NCBI GenBank assembly: GCA_039809345.1
Contig: JBDHUW010000010.1
Coordinates: forward strand, 1 to 41,074
Direction: 5' to 3'
Origin: JBDHUW01 sp039809345
GTDB taxonomy: Bacteria > Patescibacteriota > Gracilibacteria > Absconditabacterales > Absconditicoccaceae
Length of the DNA: 41,074 bases
Shown here: positions 1-10,919 of the stretch, piece by piece
How positions within the stretch are numbered: the stretch's first letter is position 1
Layout of the letters: each line of letters begins with the position of its first letter
The notes under the pieces: generated by a model
What the model was told of the DNA's origin: nothing
What the model saw: only the letters and a program-made list of their open reading frames with translations
Database searches by the model: none
Position numbers and translations under genes: made by a program

Positions 1-92
1 TGTTGATTACAAAATCTAGATGTATATACTACTGTTAGAAAATTAGTGAAATTATATCATTTGCTTAGGTAGACCCTTATTCTAAAAATAAA

Positions 93-476
93 CTATATTT
101 TGTATCCAAAACTTAATAACATGCTTATAAAGATATCACGTAATGCATCTTTTTTTATAACTCATTGTGCTACTCAAATTGCTATATCTTCCATTTTAGA
201 AGCAAAATCTTTTATAATATAATTATTCTTTTCAAGAAAATACCAACATGAAACTATAGCTGTTCTTTTATTCCCATCATTAAAACAGTGAAACATAGTT
301 ATACTAAAAAACATATGTGTTATTTTTTCTATTATTGTTGGATAGAGTTCATTATTTTGTATATGAGACAAAACCGAGTCAAGTTGACCTATATTTTTAT
401 CTCCTTGTAAACCTCAGTAAATAGCAATAAGTTTGTTGTGGAGAGTGTGTACTTCTTGAGTAGTGAGATATTGCAT
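93..476 (-). CDS. doc: Doc/Fic-family toxin of a type II toxin-antitoxin pair
   Basis: The gene encodes 127 aa, close to the usual length of Doc (death-on-curing) proteins. Family marks are an N-terminal LIAIYGGLQGDKNIGQLDS stretch, typical of Doc, and the Fic active-site motif HCFNDGNKRTA at about residues 64-74 with the catalytic His and the phosphate-binding Asn/Gly/Arg. Doc enzymes phosphorylate EF-Tu; other Fic proteins AMPylate targets. Which reaction applies here is inferred from the Doc-like architecture. Three UGA codons are read as Gly, one in the conserved YGG; under the standard code only a fragment would be seen. The ATG overlaps the stop of the upstream small ORF by one base (TAATG), the coupling usual in toxin-antitoxin pairs. 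Stop is TAG. Confidence 0.88.
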
Positions 477-625
477 TATTTTTTTGCAAGCCTTTTAAAA
501 GCATCATTTGTAGACTTATCTTTGATAATCTTTTCAATGAAACTTCCAGTTGCAGAGGTTTTGTCTCATATTTTATATGCAACTTTTCTAGTAGGCAATT
601 TTTTTGAAATAACTTTTACTGTCAT
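476..625 (-). CDS. Putative antitoxin partner of Doc
   Basis: A 49-aa basic protein starting MTVKVISKK and ending FKRLAKK, directly upstream of the Doc-like toxin and overlapping its start by one base. It has one UGA glycine (YKIGDKT). I do not recognise a named antitoxin family (Phd, AbrB, RHH) from the sequence, and the call rests on its position and size. The C-terminal half, rich in charged residues, would be expected to wrap the Fic fold and block its active site. The start is the ATG 26 nt after the asnS stop. The frame is open further upstream into asnS, so a longer form cannot be excluded. The pair may be transcribed from the asnS promoter. Confidence 0.65.
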
Positions 626-650
626 GAAATTATATAAATTACTAAAAACT

Positions 651-1943
651 TTACGGTCTAATTCTATTCGCATATCTTGGAAACGGTATTGTCTCTCTAA
701 TATGGTGCAATCCACAAACCCAACGCACAATTCTTTCGAGTCCGTATCCGAATCCACCATGTGGAACTCATCAGTATTTGCGGATATCTAAGTACCAATC
801 GAAAAATTCTTCAGGGAGTTTGTGTTCTCTGATTTTTTGTAACAATGTTTCGTAGTCGTCGATACGTTGTGCACCTCCGATGATTTCTCCACATCATTCT
901 GGTGCGAGAAGGTCAGCACAAAGACCGTATCCAGGCATGTTTGGATCTTCTTTTGTATAGAATGCTTTGATAGCGAGTGGGAAGTGTGTAACGAAAATTG
1001 GTTGATCAACTTTTTCCATGAATTGCATTTCGATATCACTACCGATGTCGTCTCATTGCTTCACATCGAATCCTGCTTTGATAAGTTCTTCTACATATTG
1101 TGCATGTGTCCATCTAATGAATGGTTTTTTGAGAGCTTCTAATGGAGCAGGATCTCTTTCGAGAATCTTGAGGTCTTCAGTATGTTTTTCTAATACTTGT
1201 TGTACGATATAGTAGATGAGGTCTTCTTGGATTTGCAAGTTTTCTTCAAATGATACGAAAGCCATTTCAGCATCCATCATCCAGAACTCATTCAAGTGTC
1301 TTCTTGTTTTAGATTTTTCTGCACGGAATACAGGACCGAAGTCAAACACACGTCCGTGAGCCGCAATTGCAGCTTCTATATACAGTTGCCCTGATTGTGA
1401 TAAGTACATTGTTTCACCATTTACATGTTCTACTTCGTAGAGTTCTGTTGTACCTTCACATGCACTTGGTGTGAAAATTGGCGCATCGATTTTGATAAAA
1501 TCATTGTCACGCATCCAGTCGTATGTAGCGTAGATGATTGTATTTCTGATACGTTGAATTGCTCGTTGTGATTTACTTCTGAGGTAGAGGTGTCTATTAT
1601 CAAAAAGGAATTCAGGGTTGTGTTCTTTTTGACCAAGTGGATAATCTTTTGTTTCTGAAACTACCTCTACATGTTTGAGTTGTAGTTCGTAAGCATCGAA
1701 TTTAGGGTGCTTAGAAACAGTGCCTCTTGCGATTACAGCAGATTCTATATTGAGTCATTTGATTACATCAAAATTTTCTTCACCCACATTTGCAGGTTCA
1801 GCAACACATTGGATAAATCCAGTTCCATCACGGAGTTGAAAAAATGCAACTTTCCCACTTGCACGAGCTTGTGCAATCCATCATGAGAGGGTAACTTCAG
1901 TTCATACTGATTCAGCACCTAGGCGTTTGATAGTCGTTTTCAT
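651..1943 (-). CDS. asnS: Asparaginyl-tRNA synthetase
   Basis: A 430-aa class IIb aminoacyl-tRNA synthetase that charges tRNA-Asn with asparagine in the cytoplasm. The N-terminal OB-fold anticodon-binding domain (GWIAQARASGKVAFFQLRDG, about residues 21-40) is followed by the catalytic core: motif 2 FRAEKSKTRRHLNEFWMMDAE and motif 3 near the C terminus, GGFGYGLERIVRW, then the family ending IPFPRYANRIRP. The absence of a bacterial GAD insertion and the FWMMDAE/YGLERI signatures support Asn rather than Asp specificity. Several UGA codons fall on conserved glycines, including one in TLSGWI and two in KYGGVPHGG. Stop is TAA. A weak promoter-like pair, TTGAAG and TATATA, lies at 1951-1977 on the minus strand. 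The window also holds gatC and an AsxRS-like paralogue, so asparagine supply is represented several times. Confidence 0.96.
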
Positions 1944-2016
1944 AGAGTAGTATATATCGTGTATAAAGATGCTTCAATTTTTAGTGATTTTGAAGAAAAT
2001 AGCAATGTAACATAAC

Positions 2017-2043
2017 AAAAAAAGCAGCTAGAAACCTAGCTGC
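2017..2043 (-). terminator. Intrinsic terminator downstream of the lipoprotein gene
   Basis: Perfect 8-bp inverted repeat (GCAGCTAG / CTAGCTGC) with a 4-nt loop, followed on the minus strand by seven T. It ends the transcript of the lipoprotein gene at 2064-2558. With UGA read as Gly, the first in-frame stop of that gene (TAG, 2028-2030) lies inside the distal (3') arm of this stem. Confidence 0.85.
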
Positions 2044-2063
2044 AAAAAGTTGTTGTATCGTCA

Positions 2064-2558
2064 TCATAGCCATGGTGTGCCTGAGAGCGGATTGAAATTG
2101 TCCGGCTCTTTTTGGCGTGTGATGCCATTTATCGTGTATGTTGCCTTGGCTCGTACCCATATAGTATTAGGTAAAGCTGCAGGTAAGCCAATGATGGGAT
2201 ACATTATGTATCTGCGGAACGAGCGCTTTCCGACAAATGTCAGAATTTGACTACTATCCAAGATAAACTCTTCCCGTCGTACCAGTGCAAAGTCATTTCT
2301 CGGGATTACTACATCACCCATACTCCCATTGTAATAGACGCATCTATACTCAAAATGCAGTGAATCAATGGGTAGCAGTGTGTTGATTTTTACAACATAC
2401 CTTGGCAGTATGCTGTCAGAGAAACCAACGGGTACAGCTTGCATATACGATGCTTTTTGCATCAGTGATATGTGAGGAACCGGTTGCTCAACTCTCTCTT
2501 TGCGGCAGCTAGTTAAAAAAGCTACCAATGCGATCATCACAATTATACTTTTTTTCAT
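2064..2558 (-). CDS. Bacteroidetes-like lipoprotein ending in tandem TGA TGA
   Basis: A 164-aa predicted lipoprotein. The N terminus MKKSIIVMIALVAFLTSC is a signal peptide with a lipobox whose Cys is residue 18, so the mature protein should be lipid-anchored. The body (motifs such as LHFEYRCVYYNG, WVRAKATYTINGI) looks beta-rich and resembles small Bacteroidetes surface lipoproteins; no function is recognised. All eight or so glycines are GGN and there is no internal UGA, unlike its neighbours. The frame reaches TGA TGA at 2061-2066. In a standard-code cell this is a double stop. In this genome it would be Gly-Gly, and translation would run another ten residues to a TAG at 2028-2030 inside the terminator stem. 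The simplest reading is recent acquisition from a standard-code bacterium. Confidence 0.75.
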   Translation of the reverse strand: MKKSIIVMIALVAFLTSCRKERVEQPVPHISLMQKASYMQAVPVGFSDSILPRYVVKINTLLPIDSLHFEYRCVYYNGSMGDVVIPRNDFALVRREEFILDSSQILTFVGKRSFRRYIMYPIIGLPAALPNTIWVRAKATYTINGITRQKEPDNFNPLSGTPWL

Positions 2559-2643
2559 ACAAGTAATTTAGGGCGCAATAATACATATTATGTGTTTAAA
2601 TGTCAATCGTTAATCTTATGTTATGTGATTTTTGGTTTTATGG

Positions 2644-2671
2644 TTGAATTTGTGGTAATAAAAAGTACAAT
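2644..2671 (+). promoter_or_regulatory. Candidate promoter for a short plus-strand transcript
   Basis: TTGAAT (2644-2649), 16-nt spacer, TACAAT (2666-2671), lying in the gap between the divergent lipoprotein start and the PBP1C stop. No plus-strand protein gene follows; a terminator does, about 75 nt further on. Confidence 0.35.
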
Positions 2672-2677
2672 ATAGTT

Positions 2678-2773
2678 TCTGTATCGCTCCATTTTTAAAC
2701 CCACAATCTTACTTAACCAAAAAGGTGGTGAAGGAGACACCAATTAAGCCCAGTGTTTTCGCTGGGCTTTTTA
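2678..2773 (+). ncRNA. Candidate small RNA of about 95 nt
   Basis: The 270-nt gap between 2559 and 2828 has no convincing ORF in table 25. It holds a promoter-like site (2644-2671), a GGTG...CACC mini-hairpin near 2725-2742 and a strong terminator at 2746-2773. Together these outline a short transcript. I recognise no known RNA family (not 6S, SRP or tmRNA). It could instead be a decayed gene with a surviving terminator. Confidence 0.25.
2746..2773 (+). terminator. Intrinsic terminator, plus strand
   Basis: AAGCCCAG / CTGGGCTT, 8-bp perfect stem with an 8-nt loop, followed by a T run on the plus strand. The stem could also slow minus-strand transcripts coming from the PBP1C gene, but the T tract favours the plus direction. 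Confidence 0.7.
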
Positions 2774-2828
2774 TATAATCACACAGTAAGGGTTTGATTT
2801 CTACGATTGTGCGGGCATTAACTTCATA

Positions 2829-4472
2829 TTATAACTCTTTCGCAATAACACTCCAAATATAACTTCCCACTTCACTGCTAGGTCATTTCATAATTTCATT
2901 GTTGATGTTTCATAACCAGATGCAAAGAGTGAGGCCCTTTTGCTGGTGGACTCAGCATACTCGTCAATCTATAAATTTTCTTGATGTGCCTGTTTTGACT
3001 GCTCGTCATGGGACGTTTAGGAAGCTGTCTTGTCCAAATGAGACGACTCTGTTTTGGGGATTGCGGAGGATGTCTACTATTTTTTGCGTGTTTTGTTCAT
3101 ATCCTGGGACCATAGATCACGGTAAAAACATTCTCCAGAGCTGTGTAAATGCGAGGGGAGAAATTTCATACGTTCATAGTGCCAGAGATAGTCAAACGTT
3201 GTCAGCGTCTTTGGTGTTGGCGTCCAGTCACGGTGCATAAGATGAGAGTTGTTGTTTGAGAAATCAGAGAAAGGGAGGCACTCAAATTGTATTGAGTGTT
3301 TTGATCGCAGGCACATTGAGGCTATTTCAGAGTGCATATGAGATAGTGACTTCGCCATGATAAGAGAGGTCAAAGTTTTTTGGTGAGTATGTGTTGCCAT
3401 CTCATAGGTCAAACGAAACTGGTTCGTCTACAATCGTATCGTCGCCATCTATGTTGTCCTTTTGAAAAGCATACAGATACAAAAAAGGTTTGATGGTAGA
3501 TCATACTTGTCTAGGCGCCAAGCAGGTATTTATTTTTCATGCATTGGTTTCATTTCGATCAGAACATGTATTCATCGAGATAGTGTTACCATCTTTGTCC
3601 AGGAGTGTCACGCAGCAGTATTGAGCATTATATTGTTGTCTTTGAGTTTGTGTATTAGCGAGTATGTTCTCGATTGTCTGATATGTTTTTTGAGAAAAAT
3701 ATGATTGTTTTTCAGGTGGTAGTGAATCTACATAGAGCTGTATAGTTGGATCTATGCTTGCTTGATACCTACTCAGTGAGAGTGGAGTCTGCCTATCTAA
3801 GAGCGCACATTGACTGATGTCGGTATATCATTTTGCGGTTAGGATATCACAGAGAACTTTGGATCTACTGATAATTTTTTCTTGATTAGTTTCTCTATAC
3901 GGATTGATTCAAAGCTGTCAGAGTGCAAAGAGATAGCTGAGTTCGTCGTCACTCAGGTATTCACACTCTTTTTCAAAGTATATACTACACGCAGCTTTCC
4001 ATCACACTATGCCATTTGAAAAGGGAATATGGTTGATGTATGAGAGTAGTATACTTTTTTTGCTTCGTTGAAATTGTAGTTTCAGTGCCGTAATTCATTC
4101 GTATAGTTTGCGTCATAGATTTCTCTTATATTGTTCTTCTAGAATCTTGATGAGTTGTTGTTCGATGGTAGATCCTCATTGCGTGTTTCATTTGATGAGG
4201 GACTGGTAGAGAGCTCTGCTAGTAGCTATGAGATCTATTCATGGATGGTAGTAGAAACGTTTGTCTTCTAGAGCGATTACGCTTTCTAGTATATTGACTG
4301 GTACTTCTTCATGCGATTGGTATCAGATTGTCTTTGGTGTTTGTCATGCTTGTACTGGTACTGGATACGGCCGAGAGAGTCGCAAGACAAAAATGATCAG
4401 GAGTATCAGTGCGGTACTCCCTACTCGTATTTTGTTTTTGATTATGTGGTGTAATGTTTTTTTTGAGATCAT
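2829..4472 (-). CDS. pbpC: PBP1C-like bifunctional peptidoglycan glycosyltransferase/transpeptidase
   Basis: A 547-aa class A penicillin-binding protein anchored by an N-terminal membrane segment (ALILLIIFVLRL). The GT51 glycosyltransferase motifs are in order: EDKRFYYHPGID with the catalytic Glu, GGSTIEQQLIK, and the RKLYEGITA and YINHIPF regions. The transpeptidase domain shows SxxK as STIK, SxN as SLN, and KTGTS. It polymerises and crosslinks peptidoglycan outside the membrane. It lacks the C-terminal BiPBP_C extension of E. coli PBP1C (770 aa). Its ATG lies 6 nt after the stop of the upstream alpha-2-macroglobulin gene, the classic A2M-pbpC pairing. Many glycines are UGA, including several in catalytic motifs. 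Stop is TAA. The gene sits at the end of its transcript. Confidence 0.92.
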
Positions 4473-4478
4473 ACTATA

Positions 4479-7400
4479 CTATTTTGCGAGTATTACTTTT
4501 CTTCCATTGATTGTTCCTTTGTACATTTCTGCTACAGTCATCGGCATGATGCTTGTAGATCATTGGTATGCTTTGAGTATTTGGATACTCATTGAACAAC
4601 TGATTGGTGGTAGTCTATCGTAGTAAAACAATACCTTATCAAATCTTGTTTCTCGATGATTTGGTATACAGCGCTCATCTGAAACTTCAAATGGGATTTC
4701 ATTTGATGCTACTAGGGTGTCTACGAATACATATGTAGCTGGGAGATACATAGATGCTACTGCTTGTTGTCATGCTAGCGTAGTAGTAAATTCTCATACG
4801 AGAGAGGTGGTTTCTCATATATTTTGATTGAGTTCCGTGATACTATAATTCATTTGAGTTACATGCTGATTGGCTCACAATAGATCATCCAACTTTGTAG
4901 GCATATATGAAACTATGATGTCCGCAATGAGTTGACTATCACATGTCCATGATGTTGCAATATCTTTTCACTGGAGTTTCTCTGAAATGAGGACAGGTTG
5001 ATCACGCTTTACAGTGACATTGTGCTTTTTGTCTCATACAGAAACCATACATGCGATTGATTCTTTCGATGGTCGGTTTGTATTGTTTACAGACAATAGT
5101 GCCTTGAGTGCTTGAGTGTTTTCTATGCTGTTCCCTCGTATTCCTGATTTGCTTCTTGTGCTCAAAAGATTTTGCATTGCTTTCATGCGATCGTCTTGAG
5201 AGCTAGCAGGATCACCCATGATAGCACTAAGTTTCAATGCATGTGCGCTTACTTGGTTGATAAACATGCTTTCTTGATTTCGATCTTGATTTGTTGGAAT
5301 TGTTGCAAACTGTCTTCGCTTGTTGGTGTTTTCTGTATCTTTTTGATATGATGCTATAGCATAGCGAAGGAGTCATCAGTATGGTGTTTTCAATGGATTC
5401 AATGCATTCATCGTTTTGATTTCATCTGCAGTGAATCATTTTCATGCAGCAGATTTTTGTGATAAGTATCGCATATATGCACTCTCTGAACTAGTACGGT
5501 ATGTGTATAGGTACTGTTCAAGCTTCGTGATTGCATTGTTGAGTGTGTTCTGATTTCTACTCATATCTTTGGTTGCAAGGAGTGCACTATACACATAAGT
5601 AGAGAGCACATACTTAGAGTTATTTTGAGGCGTGTCTGTATTGTCCCATCGACCAAATGAACCATTGCTTTGTTGACGATTCAAGATAGTAGTGATCTTA
5701 TCATTTATGAGATTTTGTATATTCTTTTTTCATGCTTCAGTTGTGATGATGTTTCATTCTATACGCTTGCTCTTGAAGGTACTATTTTTTTGTAGGTCAA
5801 ATGCGGCTTTGATAGTTTGTATACTACTAGCAATCTCTTCTGTCCCTCAAATACGAGGTATGATGATGTCTTTCAAGATAGGGTCTATGAGATTTGTAGG
5901 GAGAGTGCTAAGCGCGACATTGACTGTGCTTCCATAATTTTCCGGTATACTGAACGTGTGTTCTCATGCTGTATTGATTATGCCGATACTATCTTTTGCT
6001 ATCAGTCATTCACTGCGAATAGGGATGACTACTTCCATGCCATCTTCTTCTGAGTTGTATTTTCCTTGTACTGTTAGCGTGATGAATGCAGAGTCGTTCC
6101 ATGTTTTTGGAAGTTCTACCGGGATGATGATTTTGCTATTTGGTGCACTACTGAATCATCATAGATCTATACTGTCTCATACATCATTTGTGATCTTTGC
6201 GCTTCATGTAATTTTCTTGTTGCCATCGATAAGCTTAGGTGCCACGATCATTTTTACGGGGATATCTATCTTGTCTCATAGCGTCATGAATTGAGGGGCA
6301 TTAGGTTCTACTACGAGATTCTTGGTAGAGAGGAATGACTTTCTCGCTGTACCCAACTTCGTATCTTTTGAAATACCTATCACGTCGATGACCCAAGTAG
6401 TGAGGTTATCAGGAAGTGTAAATTCAAGTTCTATTTTTCCATCCTTGGTTTGCACTCATCCTCTCCAAAATGCAGTATCCAACAGATCATCTCTAATCAT
6501 ACTAAACATGGCTTGTCACCCATTTCCAGCTCATCATTTGCTACCATTGTTTGCAAATGCTCTGAGTGATTGATACAAGAGCTTCATGTTCGTATAGTTG
6601 TATACGCTTGTTCGCATCTTGTTGAAGAAGTATGGTATTGGCTCTTTGATGATATCATAGAGACGTATCAATGCTTCATCTATCACACCAATTGACAATC
6701 TTGTGTCGATAGCTTTACCATTTTTGTCTGTAGTGGTGATAGTCATTTTGACTTTTTCTCATGGCTTGTATGATTCCTTATCTGTTTTGATATCGATATT
6801 CATTTCATGCATTTTGGTGCTGATAGTAGCCTGTCCGAATCAAGCAAAGAATCTTGGTTCTTTTCTCGCTCACTGTGATTTGTTGGTTCATGCTACTTGT
6901 ATCACGCTGATTACTATATTTGGTGCATATCATTTTTTGGCAGTCAATGAGAGTTGATTGCCATCTAGAGTAGTTTCTACTACATCGATGATGCGATCTC
7001 ACCTTTCTACTGTCATGATTACTTTGGCTCCTTTTTGATATGGAAGGATATCTACAGGGATCTTTTCTCACTCTTCAAAAGTCTTTTTTGGAATTGAAAC
7101 TGTAAGGCTATAGTTGTTTGGTAGTGCTCACAACAATCAATTGGCACTGTCATTAGCTTTGTAGTATTCAATTTGTTTTTGCACTTCTCATACGATAGTA
7201 TTGTTTGCGTCTTTCGCAAAAACACGAATGAAGTAACTTCAAGCATTGGTGATGAAATCAGTAGTGATTTCAAATTTATTTCTGCTATCTATTTTTCATC
7301 ATCCTACTTTGCTATACTCTTGTCCATTGAGATAGTACAAATTTCCATCAATTCATTTTTCTGTACTCGTATCATAACTCCAGTAGTATACCTCGTATTC

Positions 7401-10292
7401 TAAGCTCGCGATGCTATTTTTGTCTCACTGTATTTCTCATTCGATCTTGTTTTTGGTAGGATCCTTGCTTCAGTCATTGTATAATCGATCGTATGGTTGT
7501 CCGTTCAATCCTAGTTTCACAGCTGGTGCAAAGTCTATATATTTGGTAAAGAATTGTACTTCATCTGATGCAAGATCTCTGATTGCTACTTCTGCTTTGA
7601 GAGTATAGTTGTATCATTTTTGTTCGAGAATATCTTTTGCAAAAAGCTTTGATGAAAGAGTTTTCTGATTGTATAGTACAAACTTTCATCAATTAGATAT
7701 TGTGTCATTGAATGTGAAATTATAATAGTATTCATCTTCGTTCCACCATCGACAATATGCACATGAATCCTTCCCTGCAAGTGATCGAGTCACATTGGCG
7801 TCAAATGATCCTACGTTTTGTCCAAAGAAATATTGTGGTTTGATGTTGAGATAAATGTCGTTGTCCTTTTCTTCAAACGATATGTCGGCGAAGAATGTAG
7901 GTTTTTTGTACTCTTTGATTTTGATGTTGTGAGAGTAGGAAACGTCTGTATTTTTAGAGTATGTGTAGGTGATGATAGCATCTCATAGTGAAAGAGTGGT
8001 TGGGATTTTTGCAGAGCCATTGAATCATCAGAACTCGTCCAAAGGTAGAGCAGGCGAACTATAAATACTATTTCACTCTACATCATCAATACGTACTGAT
8101 ACCGTTCCACCTTGTAGATAATCCAAATTTGTAAAGTTCATCAAATCTCTTACAAACCCAGCGTAAAATATTTCTTCACCAGCTTTATACAATCACCTAT
8201 CTGAGTAACCATATATTTTGGTTGTCTGTGTGCTGCCTCGGAAGTCTATATTGCTGAAGCTATTTACTACTTCTGAAGGATTGAGCAAGCTATTTATGCT
8301 AAATGATTTTGACTGATCTTCTCTTCGAATATCTCCATATCCAAATGGATGAATGATGACAAATGATTCGCTTCCATTGTATGATACCTTGACGAGAAGT
8401 GGAGCATTGATCAGGGTTCAATCTTTGTTTGTAGGAAGCTGAAATACTGTCGCTCACTTGATTGATTTCTTCGTCGTGATTATGCTTCCATCTATTTTTG
8501 TCAAAGTGATATCTCATCATACTATAGATTCATTGTTTTCGAAAAGGATAGGTCGGATGTAGGCTTTTTTGTCACTGATCTTTGTTCGAATTCATATGTC
8601 AGATTTGATGAATACATGCTGAGAGTCTGCATTTCAATTTTTTCATGAATCAGGCACTGAAACCTTGAACGCCGTATTTTTTGGAAAGTCTACAGGAAGC
8701 GAGACAGCTGTCCTGTATCATTTTCGATATACAAAATCTTTTGTTGTAATTTGCTGTGTATATATTTTCCCATCACAGTCGAAAAGCTGATTTTCAAGTC
8801 ACCCTCCCTGCCTATAGTTCATTGATTTTTTATATGTACATGCTTGAAATGTCACAGGAAATGATCACACATTCATGTGTTGGATAAGTACATCTTGGAA
8901 TGATCAATTGTTTGGCAATATACTGATAGTGTTGTTTGCTAGCACCTCCTTCGTAATTGATCTACTATCAATAGAGTCTATGTACAGCTCAAGAGGAACA
9001 TCGGTAGTTTGTCAAAATATATTTTTCAATTTTAACGTCCCCTTGTACTCTTTTTTTGGTTGAATCTTATAAGTGAAATATGTTCATCGACTCATATTAA
9101 ATGCTTCCTTCCCAAGCACTCTCTCAAGTTCGCTGTTGAGAGAGCGAGGATCTATGCCGTATCTCGATTGAGCTCTCATACCATACGGTTCATAATCAGT
9201 ACTTTGTTTTTCTAATGTGGCAGTATAAGGTATATCAGTCTGTATTGGTATCCAATTGAAATGAGCATTGGTTACAATTAGTATTCATTGATGTGGTGCT
9301 TTGGTAGTGGTGAAGCTATAAGACTTTTTTGCATCCGGCTCTAACACTTTGTATGAAAGTACTGTGTCAAGCGGTGCGGTAGTTGTTACTTTGGTTTTTG
9401 TCAGAAGTTCTGCAGCCAACGTGTTTTTGTATGATGCTCATTCTTTTTTCTCCTCATCATACTCTATATGATAAACAGTGGGCTTGGTAATTGGTCAGAG
9501 GCTGTCTAAAGATATGGTGATTTTCTTCTCAGATGGGATTGCAACATTGTTGACACTTACGTTTGTGGGTTCATATCCGTATCATCCATAGTTTGAAGAT
9601 TGGTAGGTAGACATACCAATATTATGTTTTTGATTTTCATTTTCGTGTGATAAACTCACATTTGATATATCGTTGTTCCATCAAATCATGAATGCGCTAT
9701 AACTTTTTTTGCGAATTGTATAGAGTCATTCGGTAAACCAGTTGTCATTGTTTTCGATTATATAGTTTTTGTCATTTGTGTTTTTGATAAGCATGATGCT
9801 GTTTGGTGTTTGGTTATCATTCATATCTGCCTGGATGATAAGATCATCTCACTGCACCTTACTCGTAGCGTTGACTAATTCGATATGGTCGTTGATCTTA
9901 GCCCCATTGTATAAGATAAATGAATCCCCCTGAGTGAATAGTTCTGCTTTTTTTACGAGTTTTTCTGTGAGGTTACTAGCTTGCTGAGGATTGATTAGCC
10001 ACTCAGTAATTTTTTTCGCTTCATCTTTTTCAGCAATTCATTTTGGCAAAAATACTGTTTCTTGTCATTCATCTCTCAGATAGATACTACTGTCGAGAGC
10101 TAGTCTTTTCGATCCATACAGGATCTCTGGCGCCAACTGCGCTTCATTGACGGCATCCATATCTGCGTTTTTGATATCGCTATTGATATGGGTGATACTT
10201 TTTTTGTAGATAAATTCGTATCATGCATACAGCAATCATGATACTGCCAATAGGGCGACAAATGAAAGGCCAATGATCTTTTTGCGACTCAT
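4479..10292 (-). CDS. Bacterial alpha-2-macroglobulin-like protein, no thioester motif
   Basis: A single 1,937-aa frame in table 25, with one N-terminal membrane segment (KKIIGLSFVALLAVSWLLYAG). Bacterial A2M proteins are periplasmic or surface protease traps, usually paired with PBP1C. Supporting marks are the MG2-type repeat around GLYKAGEEIFYAGFVRDL, SIGVIDEALIRLYDI, the TAFWRGGVQT to LTTWVIDVIGISKDT block and the helical-domain signature RQQSNGSFGRWD. Where thioester members have CxEQ, this protein reads IGGTEEIASS (near 5850 on the plus strand), so neither the Cys nor the Gln is present, as in E. coli YfaS. It should therefore act non-covalently or structurally. Promoter-like boxes lie at 10320-10347. 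It is the first gene of a two-gene operon with pbpC. Confidence 0.9.
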
Positions 10293-10319
10293 GGTAGAGG
10301 TACAATACTAAATACTGAC

Positions 10320-10347
10320 TATGTATTCTAAATTATGAAAATAACAA
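10320..10347 (-). promoter_or_regulatory. Candidate promoter of the A2M-pbpC operon
   Basis: On the minus strand TTGTTA, 16-nt spacer, TACATA, ending 28 nt before the A2M ATG. It is divergent from the RRM-gene promoter at 10368-10395. Confidence 0.45.
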
Positions 10348-10367
10348 GAGAAAAACACAAAAAAACC

Positions 10368-10395
10368 TTGTAAAAAATACGATTTTTTGTACTAT
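10368..10395 (+). promoter_or_regulatory. Candidate promoter of the RRM protein gene
   Basis: TTGTAA (10368-10373), 16-nt spacer, TACTAT (10390-10395). A start near 10402 would give a leader of about 35 nt before the ATG at 10437. Confidence 0.5.
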
Positions 10396-10436
10396 GCGGG
10401 TGCCTTTTGGCTATTTATCATATCAACGGCAATCGT

Positions 10437-10760
10437 ATGACAGAAATGGAAACAAAAAAGATCTATGTGAAGAATCTTGATTGGAATCTCACAGAAGAGC
10501 AGGTGAAGGAATTTTTCGAACAGTTCGGTGAAATTACTTCAATCAAATTACCTCTTGATAAGTTCAAAAGAAGAAGAGGATTTGCCTTTATCGAGTTTGC
10601 AAACGAAAGTTCTGCTTCTACAGCAATTGCTGAAGCCAATGGAAAATCAATTGCATGAACAGAAAGAGAAATGTCAGTAGAAATGGCTAGAAAAGAAGAC
10701 CCAGCAGAAAGAGAAGCAAGATATGCTGCTCGTGATCAACAAAGACGTTTTGAACATTAA
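10437..10760 (+). CDS. RRM-domain RNA-binding protein
   Basis: A 107-aa protein with one RNA recognition motif: RNP2 is KIYVKNL (residues 7-13) and RNP1 is RRGFAFIEF (about residues 46-54). The exposed aromatic residues of both RNPs are present, so single-stranded RNA binding is expected. A short charged tail (EREARYAARDQQRRFEH) follows in place of the glycine-rich tail of many bacterial RRM proteins. Such proteins are often cold-induced RNA chaperones; that role is by analogy. One UGA glycine (SIAGTER). The ATG at 10437 is preferred; a TTG at 10407 is in frame, and a second ATG lies three codons inside. The gene has its own promoter and terminator, so it is monocistronic. Confidence 0.93.
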
Positions 10761-10799
10761 GATATATGCAAATAGACAACATTAGTAAGAGACACAAGG

Positions 10800-10825
10800 A
10801 CAGCGAAGTATTCGCTGTTTTTTTT
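10800..10825 (+). terminator. Intrinsic terminator after the RRM gene
   Basis: ACAGCGAA / TTCGCTGT, 8-bp perfect stem with a 3-nt loop and eight T, 39 nt after the RRM stop. Confidence 0.9.
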
Positions 10826-10919
10826 GATGTTGGATTTTTCATATAATTTTCTTTGATTTACTAACTCTAAATCGTATATTTGAGGTAGAGTACATAAGTT
10901 TATTCATAATGTAGCTACT

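Noticed and set aside
2899..3240. Plus-strand ORF of 113 codons
   Set aside because: It is antisense to the transpeptidase domain of the PBP1C gene, whose motifs are clear on the minus strand.
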